A stretch of 64,000 nt of DNA, from positions 62,001 through 126,000 of the forward strand of contig JADKID010000041.1 of NCBI GenBank assembly GCA_016721425.1. Direction: 5' to 3'. The notes under the pieces were generated by a model. That model saw only the letters and a list, made by a program, of their open reading frames with translations, was not told where the DNA came from and made no database searches. Positions 17,608 to 26,232 of this stretch are shown one piece after another. Both the position numbers and the translations under genes were made by a program. Each line of letters starts with the position of its first letter. Position 1 is the first letter of the stretch. Source of the stretch: Bryobacterales bacterium. GTDB taxonomy: Bacteria; Acidobacteriota; Terriglobia; Bryobacterales; Bryobacteraceae.

Positions 17608-17765
17608 GTCACTCTCCCTGATGCATGAGCTTTTCGAGCACCAGGCCTGGGCCGACGCCGAACTTCTCGCCGTCGGGGGTCCGTCCGTTTGTGAACCCCA
17701 GGGCTGCGAGGTGAGTGTTTACGTCACCCCTACCTTGACATTCTACCTACCTCGAATAATATGGT
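17608..17765 (+). pseudogene. 5' remnant of a DinB-family gene
   Basis: From GTG 17608 the frame reads SLMHELFEHQAWADAELLAV, which closely resembles the N-terminal helix of DinB/YfiT metal-dependent proteins (L-x-EL-x-x-H-x-AWAD-x-x-L). After about 24 residues the sequence loses family character and stops at 17765, so only a fragment remains. It lies immediately upstream of the PadR promoter inside the putative island, with nothing left of the rest of the gene. Confidence 0.4.
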
Positions 17766-17771
17766 AGGTAG
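17735..17771 (+). promoter_or_regulatory. Promoter with overlapping palindromic operator for PadR/ADOP
   Basis: TTGACA (17735-17740), 16-nt spacer, TAATAT (17757-17762). A perfect 9-bp inverted repeat, CTACCTACC (17743-17751) and GGTAGGTAG (17763-17771) with an 11-nt centre, brackets the -10 box. Its position just ahead of padR fits an autoregulatory PadR operator; binding itself is inferred. Confidence 0.7.
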
Positions 17772-17782
17772 GCATTCAAGGT

Positions 17783-18110
17783 ATGGCCGCAAAAGACGGA
17801 TCTCGTTCAGGGCACACTTGACCTTCTGGTCCTTAAGACCGTTGCGCAAGGCCCGATTCACGGTTATGGCATCGCACAGCGGATTCTCGTCACGTCGAAG
17901 GAAACACTGCAGGTGCAGCAGGGATCGCTTTATCCGGCGCTGCATCGACTGGAGCGTAAGGGCCTGGTGAAGGCCGAGTGGCGCGAGTCCGGCAACGGAC
18001 CGATGGCGAAGTACTACTCGCTCACCGCCGCCGGACTCAAGCAGTTCGAGGCGGAGGTGGAGCAGTGGCGCAGGTACTCGGGTGCAATCGCGATGGTGCT
18101 GGAGTCGTAG
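17783..18110 (+). pseudogene. PadR-family transcriptional regulator, frameshifted near the start
   Basis: The body reads DLLVLKTVAQGPIHGYGIAQ, then VQQGSLYPALHRLERKGLV and GPMAKYYSLTAAGLKQF, the winged-helix PadR type that commonly represses an adjacent ABC permease in Acidobacteria. The frame has no start codon of its own: an in-frame TAG lies at 17769 and no ATG/GTG/TTG follows before the conserved part. The ATG at 17783 gives MAAKD in the next frame, and removing one G at 17798/17799 joins it to DLVQGTLDLL. The gene is therefore about 109 codons with an apparent 1-nt insertion, either real inactivation or a sequence error. Confidence 0.75.
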
Positions 18111-18120
18111 GGGAGGTACT

Positions 18121-20798
18121 ATGCGGTTTCCTGGGCACGAGCCGAATCTGAATTGGAGCGGGAGATCGCCCACCACTTGCACCTACTCGCCGCCGAGTAC
18201 GAACGGCAAGGATACTCGCGTTTGGAGGCGAAGCGCATGGCGAAGCGTGAGTTCGGCGGAAGCGATCAGGTGAAAGAGAAGTGCCGCGACGAAAGCCGCT
18301 GGGCGTGGTTGATCGGGCTCCGGCAGGATCTCTCGTTCGGCCTGCGAATCATGCGCAAGGCGCCGATGGTGACAGTTGCGGCGATTCTGTCACTCGCGCT
18401 CGGCATCGGCGCCAATACCGCCATCGTGTCGCTGATGGACGCCGTGTTGTGGCGGGAGTTGCCGGTGCCGGAGCCGAAGCAACTGGTGCTCATCAACTGG
18501 TGGGCGCCGGAGTACCCGCGCGAAGTGGTGGGCAGCGGACGCGGCAGTGCCCGCGGCGTAGATGGTGGTCTACTGGCGGACTTCTTTTCTTATCCGGCTT
18601 TTGAAGCCTTGCGGACTGGCATGGCCGGGCGCGGGTCCGTCACGGCGTTTGCACTTCCTCAATCGGCCAGCATCAGATATGATGGCCATCCAGACGTAGC
18701 GCAAGTCCGGACGGTGGCCGGCAACTTCTTCACGACGTTGCGGACACGGTCACGATACGGCCGGCTGCTGTACGACAGCGACGATGCAGTGGGTGGGGTT
18801 GTCCCGGCGGTTGTGTCGCATCTGTTTTGGGAGAAGACGCTTGGTGGGCGCCAGACGGCTATCGGCCGCTCGATCGCGATCAACGGTCAGTCCTGTGTGA
18901 TCGCGGGCGTGCTGGAGCCAGGATTCTTCGGGCTGCTACCTAGCGACAACACGGAGATCTATGTGCCGCTGAAGTCTGGCGCCCGGATACTCGATCCCGG
19001 CAATCCACTCATCGACGGCCGATCGTGGCGAGTGTCTCTGCTGGCCCGTCTGCTCCCGGGCGCTGAGGCGGCGCAAATGCAACCTGTGATGCAATCCCTC
19101 TTCATGTCGTCCTGGTCCGGAAGGATGAGAGACCCGGCAATGGAACCGCGTATCCGTCTGGAAGACGGCAGCAGCGGACTGGGTTCGCTGCGCCGCGAGT
19201 TCCGCAATCCCCTGTTTGTCCTGGGCGGACTGGTGGGGCTACTGCTTGTCATCGCCTGCATGAACATTGCAGGCCTGCTGCTGGCTCGCGCGCTTGCGAG
19301 ACAAAAGGAAGTGGCAATGCGCATCTCGCTCGGTTGCAGCCGAATGCGCCTGATGCGGCAGTTTCTGACGGAGAGCGCTCTGCTGGCTCTGGCCGGTGGC
19401 GCGGCGAGCATCGTAGTGGCCTACATCACGGCGAACGTGTTGGGCGAACTCGTGGCAGAGCGAGGAGCGCGGCCCGTGGCCGTCGCGCTCGACATCCGCT
19501 TGCTGGCCGTGGTTGGGGCCATGACGGCTGCCGCGCTGCTGTTGTTCGGGCTCTTCCCGGCGTGGCGTGGTTCTCGGCTCACCGACGCATCGTGGCTCAA
19601 GGAAGGCGCCGGCAGCATGGGCCAGACGTCCCGTCACAAGTGGAACGCCGCACGGGTTCTGCCATTGGTGCAGGTCGCGATGTCGGTTGTCCTGGTGATG
19701 ACTGGGATTGTGTTCACGCGCAACCTGGTCTCCATCGAATCGACTGATCCGGGCTTTGACCGCCGCAATCTTGTGATGTTCGATGTGCGTCCCGGCAAGT
19801 CGGGCTACAGCGAAGAGAAGCTGCCGGTCTTCTACTTGAACCTGGAGCGCGTGCTGGCCGAGGCGCCCGGGGTTTCGCAGGTCGGGCTGGTGAATTTCAA
19901 GCCGATGAATATCGGCGGCTGGTGGATGCATGCGGGGCTCGCTGGAAAGCAGGAGCTCTATCCATCCTCTGTCAACGGTGTCACCCCCGCCTACCTGTCG
20001 CTCTACTCACCGCGCATCATCGCCGGACGTAATATCTCAAGGCTCGACATCGCCAACCGCAGCAAGGTCGCCGTGATCAGTGAGGATCTTGCCCACAAGC
20101 TGGGTGGCCCGGGAGTGGTGGGAGGAAAGCTCGTGTTCAAGGACGGCCCGGCCCGGAAGTTCTTCGACGAGCGGGAGATTGTCGGCATCGCTCCCACCAT
20201 CGCCGTGACATCGATGAAAGAACAGCCGTACGCCGTCTGGGTGCCCTTCGACGCGACGTCAAACGCGACAATCATGCTGCGCACGTCGCGACCGCCAAGA
20301 CTGGTACTGCCCGCCATTCGCGAGGCCATGGCCGCGATCGACAGCGACCTCCCGCTCATCGACGTCATCACCATGGAGGAACAAATCTCCAAAATCCTGC
20401 AACGCGAGCGCATGTTCGCGACGCTTTGCAGCGCCGTCGGCATTCTGGCGCTAGTACTCACCGTCATCGGGCTCTACGGAGTGATGTCGTACGGCGCGTC
20501 GCGGCGGCGCAGCGAGATCGGCGTCCGCCTCGCGCTCGGCGCGGTCCCGCTCGACGTGCTCACGATGGTGCTGCGAGAGGGACTTCTGATCGCTGTTATT
20601 GGCATGGCAATTGGCGTTCTCTTGGTGTGGGTGGGCGCCAAGTATGTGGAGAAAGAACTGTACCAGATGAAGGCGCTGGAGCCGCTCTCGTTCGCACTGA
20701 CGCTGGGGCTCCTTCTCGTCGCGGCGCTCGTCGCCGTCGGCATTCCCGCTTTTCGCGCGTCACGCCTTCAACCGGTTCAGACATTGCGCCAGGAATAA
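18121..20798 (+). CDS. ADOP-type ABC transporter permease (FtsX/MacB-like), 5' frameshift
   Basis: About 890 aa. An N-terminal helical leader (REIAHHLHLLAAEYERQGYS, REFGGSDQVKE) typical of acidobacterial duplicated permeases is followed by a first membrane helix (VTVAAILSLALGIGANTAI), a MacB-like periplasmic domain, an FtsX unit, a second periplasmic domain and a final FtsX unit ending RASRLQPVQTLRQE. No ATPase is encoded nearby, as is usual for this orphan type. The ribosome-binding site GGGAGG and ATG at 18121 are in a different frame from the body. One missing base between 18121 and 18150 would join them; otherwise TTG 18153 must be used. It follows padR by 10 nt and is probably controlled by it. 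Confidence 0.85.
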
Positions 20799-21272
20799 GG
20801 CGGCTCCACGAAACCGGTGTCATGCCCCGTGAAACTCCCAGGCCGAATCTTTGGATTCGCAGCTTCACAGGGAGAGGCACATCCTGGCGGAGGAGTGTAA
20901 TGCGCTCCAGCAAAGATAGGGAAACGTCTGGTGGCAGTAATTCAACGTGTCGCGGGACGTCTGCTGCTGGTATGGTCGCTAACAACCGTTAGTGCTGTAT
21001 CGGAGACGAGCCGGCGGTACACAGCCGGTGAGAAGACGAGGGCCCGTGCCGGATCGTTTTCGATACAGCAGGTTGAAACCTCCCTTATGGTAGACGGTCG
21101 AGATACCACCGCCACTCCAAAGCACAATCGAGGCGCGGACCAAGTTGTTTCCGGGAATGCTGCTTCAACGCCATAAGGCGGAATTCCAGATGTACGTCAT
21201 CTGGGATCCCTCCAGGCACGTCGAAATCTGGACCAGCGGTCTTGAGGACTACAATGTTGTCGAGAGCATTAC
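20799..21272. other. Intergenic region with stem-loop and repeat copy D
   Basis: No convincing gene. A stem-loop at 20829-20868 (GTGAA/TTCAC outside, CGAATC/GATTCG inside) follows the ADOP stop and might end its transcript, although no T-run follows. Repeat copy D lies at 21137-21174. Confidence 0.5.
21137..21174 (+). repeat. Dispersed repeat copy D
   Basis: The most complete copy: GGACCAAGTTGTTTCC, GGGAATGCTGCTTCAACG, CCAT. All four copies lie inside the tRNA-bounded region in the same orientation, and copies B, C and D lie upstream of an island gene. Confidence 0.55.
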
Positions 21273-21764
21273 GTGCGGAGACTCAATCAGATCGTGCATC
21301 CGAATGGTCGCCATCGAGTCGAGTTGTTTCAAGATGACAAACAACGCTGGTTCTACCGGCGGTCGGATCGTGTGAAAAAGCGTTGGCGCAAGGTACGAGG
21401 CGAAAGCGGTCCTTTTGCATCGTACGCCGTCGCGCTGGTCACATCGGGGGAAGAAATGCCTTGGATCCCGGTGGCACTCATCCCCCATTCGTGGCACGTG
21501 GAGTTGATGCGGGGACTTGACTTCGATTTCAGGGAGTACACCAGCGAATACGGCGAACATGACCACTGCGTCCAGTGCTTTAAGACCCTAATGCCGCCAG
21601 AGACAGCATTCGAGAGTGCGGAGCATCGTGGCTTTGTCACGCGGTACCAAATACCAGACGGTACCGGCAAATGGCAATGGCACTGGATCTGCAGCGATTG
21701 TTTTGAGGAACTACACGCTGCGCTGCAGTGGCGGGCGATGGGGCACGTTCGAGAAGCTATCTGA
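21273..21764 (+). CDS. Hypothetical protein with a possible four-cysteine zinc site
   Basis: 163 aa if started at GTG 21273; the start is uncertain and no clear ribosome-binding site is visible. The protein is hydrophilic and looks genuinely coding: an amphipathic N-terminal third rich in Arg/Trp, a middle part HSWHVELMRGLDFDFREY, and two cysteine pairs, HCVQC (about residue 98) and WICSDCFEEL (about residue 141), that could bind one zinc. No family is recognised. It is the last gene before the right boundary of the putative island. Confidence 0.55.
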   Translation: MRRLNQIVHPNGRHRVELFQDDKQRWFYRRSDRVKKRWRKVRGESGPFASYAVALVTSGEEMPWIPVALIPHSWHVELMRGLDFDFREYTSEYGEHDHCVQCFKTLMPPETAFESAEHRGFVTRYQIPDGTGKWQWHWICSDCFEELHAALQWRAMGHVREAI

Positions 21765-21975
21765 TGCAAGACGGCCAGCAAGGCTGAAGCAAGTTCGCGC
21801 ATCGGCAGAAGACATTGTGGTCGCTAACCATCCATATCGGAAACTGCTTGAGTCACTCGCGAAACGCCTGCATCTTCCGCGCCCGCCCCGATCCCACCCG
21901 CGCCGAAGCCCCCGCACCAGCAGAGCCATGCAATCCCACGAGTCAGTACGTCATGTGCTTTCGCTACCCGACCGA

Positions 21976-22010
21976 GGTTCAAATCCCACCTCCGGAACCA
22001 CCCCCTCTGA
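21976..22010 (+). repeat. Putative attachment site attR (copy of tRNA-Leu 3' end)
   Basis: Matches 15375-15409 at 33 of 35 positions, including the T-loop GGTTCAA, ATCCCACCTCCGG and ACCACCCCCTCTGA. The rest of a tRNA is absent. On the minus strand it encodes the last ~11 residues and stop codon of the deacetylase gene. Confidence 0.65.
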
Positions 22011-22737
22011 GCCCCCGAACCCACCGCCGCATCGCCACATAACTCCGCCCCGACCGCGAAAACAGCCGCCCGAACCACCGAGAATCCCGCACGTAATACG
22101 CGTCGATGCGCGGCAGGTCAAAACAGTGGTCCCCCGGGCTCAGAAAACCCAACCGCGTGCCACAAGCCAGCCGGAACACCTCCGCTGCCAACCGCCGCAC
22201 CCGCGCGTCGCTGTCGCCGTAAGGATAGACCAGCGTGTCGGCCGTCACCCCCAGGCGGGCCTCCAGGCTCGCCCGGCATCCGCTCAGCTCCTCGCGCACC
22301 TGCTCGTCCGGCACCCGCGTCAGGAAAGGGTGCGTCGCCGAATGTGCGCCAATCCCGATCCCCTGCGCAACCACTCGCTCCAACGCCCGCCACCCCATCA
22401 GCGGCAGGCGCGGCACAAACGCCGGCTGTGTCGGCCAGCCGTTGTCGCGCCCGCAATAGCCGCTCACCGGAAACACCGTCGCCGGCAGGCCGTACTCCGC
22501 CAGCACCGGCGCGGCGTGCGTCAGGAAATTCTCATAGCCGTCGTCAAAGGTCAGCGCCACCGCCCCCGGCGTGTCGCGCACCTCGGTCAGCGGAACCACG
22601 CGGATCCGCTTCGCGGCCAGAATCTCCATGTGCCGCCGGAACTGCGCCGGTGAGACGGAGATCACCGAGCCGCTGTCGTCGATGGAGTGGTAGGTCAGGA
22701 TCACAGGTGTGCCGCGCGCTGGCGTTCTCAGCGACAA
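21979..22737 (-). CDS. Polysaccharide deacetylase (NodB-like, CE4)
   Basis: About 252 aa from TTG 22737; the frame continues upstream but there it is antisense to the flavoprotein gene. It starts with TPVILTYHSIDD and contains NodB motif 1 LTFDDGYENF (catalytic and metal-binding Asp pair), motif 2 HSATHPFLT (HxxxH metal site) and motif 3 LVYPYGDSD. The C-terminal ~11 residues (GLRGGGSGGGI) are encoded by the attR-like repeat, so the original end may have been altered. It likely removes acyl groups from a cell-surface polysaccharide made by the adjacent glycan genes. No signal peptide is clear. Confidence 0.87.
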   Translation of the reverse strand: MSLRTPARGTPVILTYHSIDDSGSVISVSPAQFRRHMEILAAKRIRVVPLTEVRDTPGAVALTFDDGYENFLTHAAPVLAEYGLPATVFPVSGYCGRDNGWPTQPAFVPRLPLMGWRALERVVAQGIGIGAHSATHPFLTRVPDEQVREELSGCRASLEARLGVTADTLVYPYGDSDARVRRLAAEVFRLACGTRLGFLSPGDHCFDLPRIDAYYVRDSRWFGRLFSRSGRSYVAMRRWVRGLRGGGSGGGI

Positions 22738-22746
22738 TAGGTCGGA

Positions 22747-24153
22747 ATGTCCAATGTAACAGCCAACCGGCGGCCGGTTGTAATTCTGGGCGGCGGCCCC
22801 GCCGGTCTCGGCGCCGCCTGGCAGCTCGCCCGGCGCGGTTTTCGTGTCACCGTGGTGGAGCGCGGCCCGGCTCTCGGCGGCAACGCCGGCAGCTTCCAGT
22901 TGGATGGCCAGGCCGTCGATTTCGGCAGTCACCGCCTGCATCCCTCCTGCGACCCGCGGATCCTCAGCGATATCCGCTCCATGCTCGGCACCGACCTGCT
23001 CGATCGTCCGCGCCACGGGCGCATCCATCTCTGCCAGCGCTGGCTCCACTTCCCGCTGAAGCCGGCCGACATCCTGCTCAACGCCCCGCGCCCCTTCGCC
23101 GCCGGCGTCCTGCGCGATATGCTCTGGAAACCTCGCGCCGCCGCTGGACCAGACAACTTCGCCACGGTGCTCCAGCGCGGCCTGGGCCCCACCATCTGCC
23201 GCGATTTCTACTTTCCTTATGCGCAGAAGATCTGGGGACTCGATCCCCAACTGCTCGACGCCGAGCAGGCCCGCCGCCGCGTCTCCGCCGGTTCCATCGC
23301 CAAGCTCGCCCGCAAGGTGCTCGCGCCTTCCACCAAGGGCCGCTTCTTCTATCCGCGCCATGGCTTCGGCCAGATCAGCGATGCCTACGCCCAGGCCGCC
23401 CGCGACGCCGGCGCCACCGTGCTGCTCAACTCCAACGTGGATCGCGTCGAGCTCTCCGCCGATGGCTCGGCCGTCGTCGAGGTCAGCACGCGCGACGGAG
23501 CCACGCGCCTGCATCCCGCTCTTGTTCTCTCGACAATTCCCGTCACACATCTGGCCCGCATGATGCAGCCCGCGGCGCCGGCCGGCGTACTGCAAGCCGC
23601 CGCGTCCTTGCGCTATCGCGCTATGCTGCTCATCTACCTCACGCTGGAAACGGACCAGTTCACGGAGTACGACGCCCACTACTTCCCCTCGGCCGGCATC
23701 GCCATCACGCGCCTCTCGGAGCCGAAAAACTACGGCCTCGCCGGCGTGCCCGGCCGCACCGTGCTCTGCGCCGAGCTGCCCTGTGACCCCGCCGATGCCG
23801 TCTGGCAGGCCGCCGATTCCGAGCTCGGTCAGGTGGTGCTCAGCGCGCTGGAGCACGCCGGCCTCCCCTACACCGGCACAGTGAGCCGCGTCACCGCACG
23901 CCGCCTGCCGCAGGCCTACCCCGTGTACGCCCAGGGCTTCCAGCCGCACTTTCAGCAATTGGATCAGTGGGCGGATACGCTCCAGGGTGTCGTGACACTC
24001 GGCCGCCAGGGTCTCTTTGCCCACGACAACACGCACCACACTCTCGCCATGGCTTACGCCGCCGCCGAGTGTGTCGATGACCAGGGCAGCTTCCATCGCG
24101 ATCGCTGGAGCCTGCACCGCCGCGAGTTTGAGTCGTTTATCGTAGAGGACTGA
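22747..24153 (+). CDS. FAD-dependent amine-oxidase/UDP-galactopyranose-mutase-like protein
   Basis: 468 aa from ATG 22747. The dinucleotide motif VVILGGGPAGLGAAWQLARR is at residues 11-30, followed by VVERGPALGGNAGSF, the FAD-binding second motif. VDFGSHRLHPSCDPR and YFPYAQKIWGLDP are typical of the NAD(P)-binding protoporphyrinogen-oxidase-like/UGM-like proteins found in polysaccharide clusters. A C-terminal GRQGLFAHDNTHHTLAMA binds FAD. Its start codon is only 9 nt from the divergent deacetylase start. A role in remodelling a nucleotide- or lipid-linked sugar is inferred from the setting. Confidence 0.85.
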   Translation: MSNVTANRRPVVILGGGPAGLGAAWQLARRGFRVTVVERGPALGGNAGSFQLDGQAVDFGSHRLHPSCDPRILSDIRSMLGTDLLDRPRHGRIHLCQRWLHFPLKPADILLNAPRPFAAGVLRDMLWKPRAAAGPDNFATVLQRGLGPTICRDFYFPYAQKIWGLDPQLLDAEQARRRVSAGSIAKLARKVLAPSTKGRFFYPRHGFGQISDAYAQAARDAGATVLLNSNVDRVELSADGSAVVEVSTRDGATRLHPALVLSTIPVTHLARMMQPAAPAGVLQAAASLRYRAMLLIYLTLETDQFTEYDAHYFPSAGIAITRLSEPKNYGLAGVPGRTVLCAELPCDPADAVWQAADSELGQVVLSALEHAGLPYTGTVSRVTARRLPQAYPVYAQGFQPHFQQLDQWADTLQGVVTLGRQGLFAHDNTHHTLAMAYAAAECVDDQGSFHRDRWSLHRREFESFIVED

Positions 24154-26232
24154 AGGCGCGCCAGATCCCTTCCATCTGCGGCCACAAGCTCATACCCACT
24201 CGCACCGTCACCACTGCCAGCGGCGCCGCCAGCCAGCGCTGCGCCGGCCCCGGATGCGCAAAGGCCAGCGCCGCCAGCAGCGGCGTGAAGGCCCGTGGCC
24301 ACGAGTTGAGATCCATCCAGAATCGATCCGCGCTGGCCGCGAAGAAAAGCCCCGCGAACAGCACTCCTACCCACTGCATTTTGCTCGCCGTGCGCCACCG
24401 GAAAAACGTGAACGCCAGCGCTACCGCAAACAGTACACCCAGCAGCGAGAGGTGCACCGCCACCGGGTCCCCCGTCGAGTGCCACAGCCGCACCAGGATT
24501 CCGTAGCCCGCCTGGTAAAACGCCCATCCCGGCACCTCCGGCTCAAAGTCCGGCGTCGCCGGCATCACCATGCGCAGCCACACGTACCACGCCGCGCACG
24601 GCAGCGCCGCACTCAACACCCATGCCGCGCGCCGGTACCGCGACGAAGCCAACTCGGCCAGCGCGAATGCCGCAATCACCAGGAACCCCAGGTCGCGAGC
24701 CAGCGCGCATAGCGCCAAACAAATCCAGAGCCGCACGTTTTTGCCGGAATCATCCCAAAGCAGGCACAAGAACAGCAGGCAATACAGTGCCACGTCCACC
24801 GTCATGCGGTCCATGCACGTCAGCGTCCCCGGCAGTAACACAAACAACAACCCGCCCGCCGGGTGACGCCCCTGCCGCGCCAGCCACCGGCTGAACGAAT
24901 ACACCCCAGCCCGATGAAAACCAGAACAAGCAGAATGTACGTCCCGTCGATCCGTTCCTGCACACCGCCGGCCAGCGCCCACGCCAGCCCAGGCAACAGA
25001 ATCCGCCGCCAGCGCAGCGCCGGCACATCGGCGTACTGCGCATAGTCGAGCTTCAGCCACGGATCGTGCGCCACCATTCGGTAGTATTGGCCGTCGTAGC
25101 CCGTGTCGCCCGCCATTCGATACGTGCCGCGCTCCAGTTCGGCGGGCAGCGCCGTCGTCTGGTTGGTTCCGAAAAGCGCCGTCCAGTTGCCGTGATAGTT
25201 CGCATGCACGGTGAGCGCTTGCCAGCCCGCGGCGGATGCCATCGCCAGCACGGCGACAAGAAGAGAGGCGCCGCGTCGTCGCTGGAAGATGTATTTGAGT
25301 GTGCCGATGGCCACGCCCGTCGCACCGCACAGGTGGTGCACTCCCAGCAGGATCAGGCCCTCAAACGATGCCAAAATGCCACTTTTTTGTGCAAGAAAGT
25401 GCAAAAAATGCGCGTTTAGCGCGACATAGCCAACCACTCCGAGAACCAGCATGTGCCAGGAGTATTCCGCTAGAAACGGCATCAGCAACGCCAGTATCAG
25501 GGCGCTCGCCAGCTGTCTCTTGCCCAGAACTTTGGGGTAAGTGCGCTCGCGCCACATCAGTTCGGAGATCGGCACAGCCCGCCGGAAAATATCAGTGCGC
25601 ACCATCGAACCGAGCGTCCAGCGCTTGAGGTGGCGGACCTGGATGCAGGTGTCGATCTCGATGTGATGGCCGCGCCGCGCCATCCTCATGCCCAGTTCAA
25701 CATCCTCGATGGAACACGTGACGTACTGCGTATCGAATCCGCCAACGGAGTGAAACACAGACCGGCGCACCGCGCCACAGCCTGCCCAGAACGTGTTGGC
25801 CTCGCGTGGCGCATCGTGGTGCACATAGCAATGGAGCAGGTTGCGGAACCGCGAAACACGGCCGGGATCGCTGGGCGTGTCGTCGTAGGAGCCAAAGAGC
25901 GCGTCAAGCTGCGCATCCTGATCGAAGCGGCGCGCGATCAGGCCGAGCGAGTCCTCGTGGATCTCCACATCGGCGTCGATGAACACCAGCACGTCGCCGA
26001 GCGCCTGCTGCGCGCCCAGATTGCGTGCCGCGGCCGGCCCGCCGTTCTTTGGCATGCGCAGTAGCTTGGCGCCGAAGCGTTGCGCCACGCCGGGCGAGCC
26101 GTCGGTGGAGCCATCGTCCACCACAATCACTTCCAGCGGCTGGTTTTCCGAGCGGGCCAGCGCACGCAAGCATACGTCCAGCATCGCCTCGCTGTTGTAG
26201 ACCGGGATGATGACAGTGAGCGAACTGGTCAT
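24137..26232 (-). pseudogene. GT2 fused to polytopic membrane module, single frameshift
   Basis: Residues 1-230 are a GT2 domain: SLTVIIPVYNSEA, VVDDGSTDGSP, the DAD metal motif (86-88), GGFDTQYVTCSIEDVELG. After several membrane helices comes the module GNW (348-350), GYDGQYYRMVAHDPW (378-392), RIL (410-412). The N-terminal frame then runs into unrelated sequence, while the next frame resumes with VYSFSRW, CMDRMTVDVALYCLL, LARDLGFL and a hydrophobic tail ending FSPLR. A G-run of four at 24904-24907 (C on the plus strand) would need to be five to join them into one protein of about 700 aa. It overlaps the upstream GT39-like gene as ATGA and converges on the flavoprotein gene with a 17-nt overlap. 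Confidence 0.8.

Larger units (their letters stand above)
15410..21975. mobile_element. Putative tRNA-Leu-associated genomic island (6.6 kb)
   Basis: The region is bounded by the duplicated tRNA-Leu 3' end. By eye its non-coding parts are less G+C-rich than the flanking genes, and it has low gene density, gene remnants, four copies of a short dispersed repeat, and genes unrelated to either flank (15875-16438, 16788-17189, PadR/ADOP, 21273-21764). I found no integrase or transposase, so it would be a remnant or a non-autonomous element. Confidence 0.5.

Noticed and set aside
15410..21975. An integrase or relaxase gene for the putative island
   Set aside because: I looked for tyrosine or serine recombinase motifs in all large frames and found none.
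22738..24117. An upstream extension of the deacetylase frame to 712 codons
   Set aside because: The added part is antisense to the flavoprotein gene and has no domain; the deacetylase family begins near 22737.
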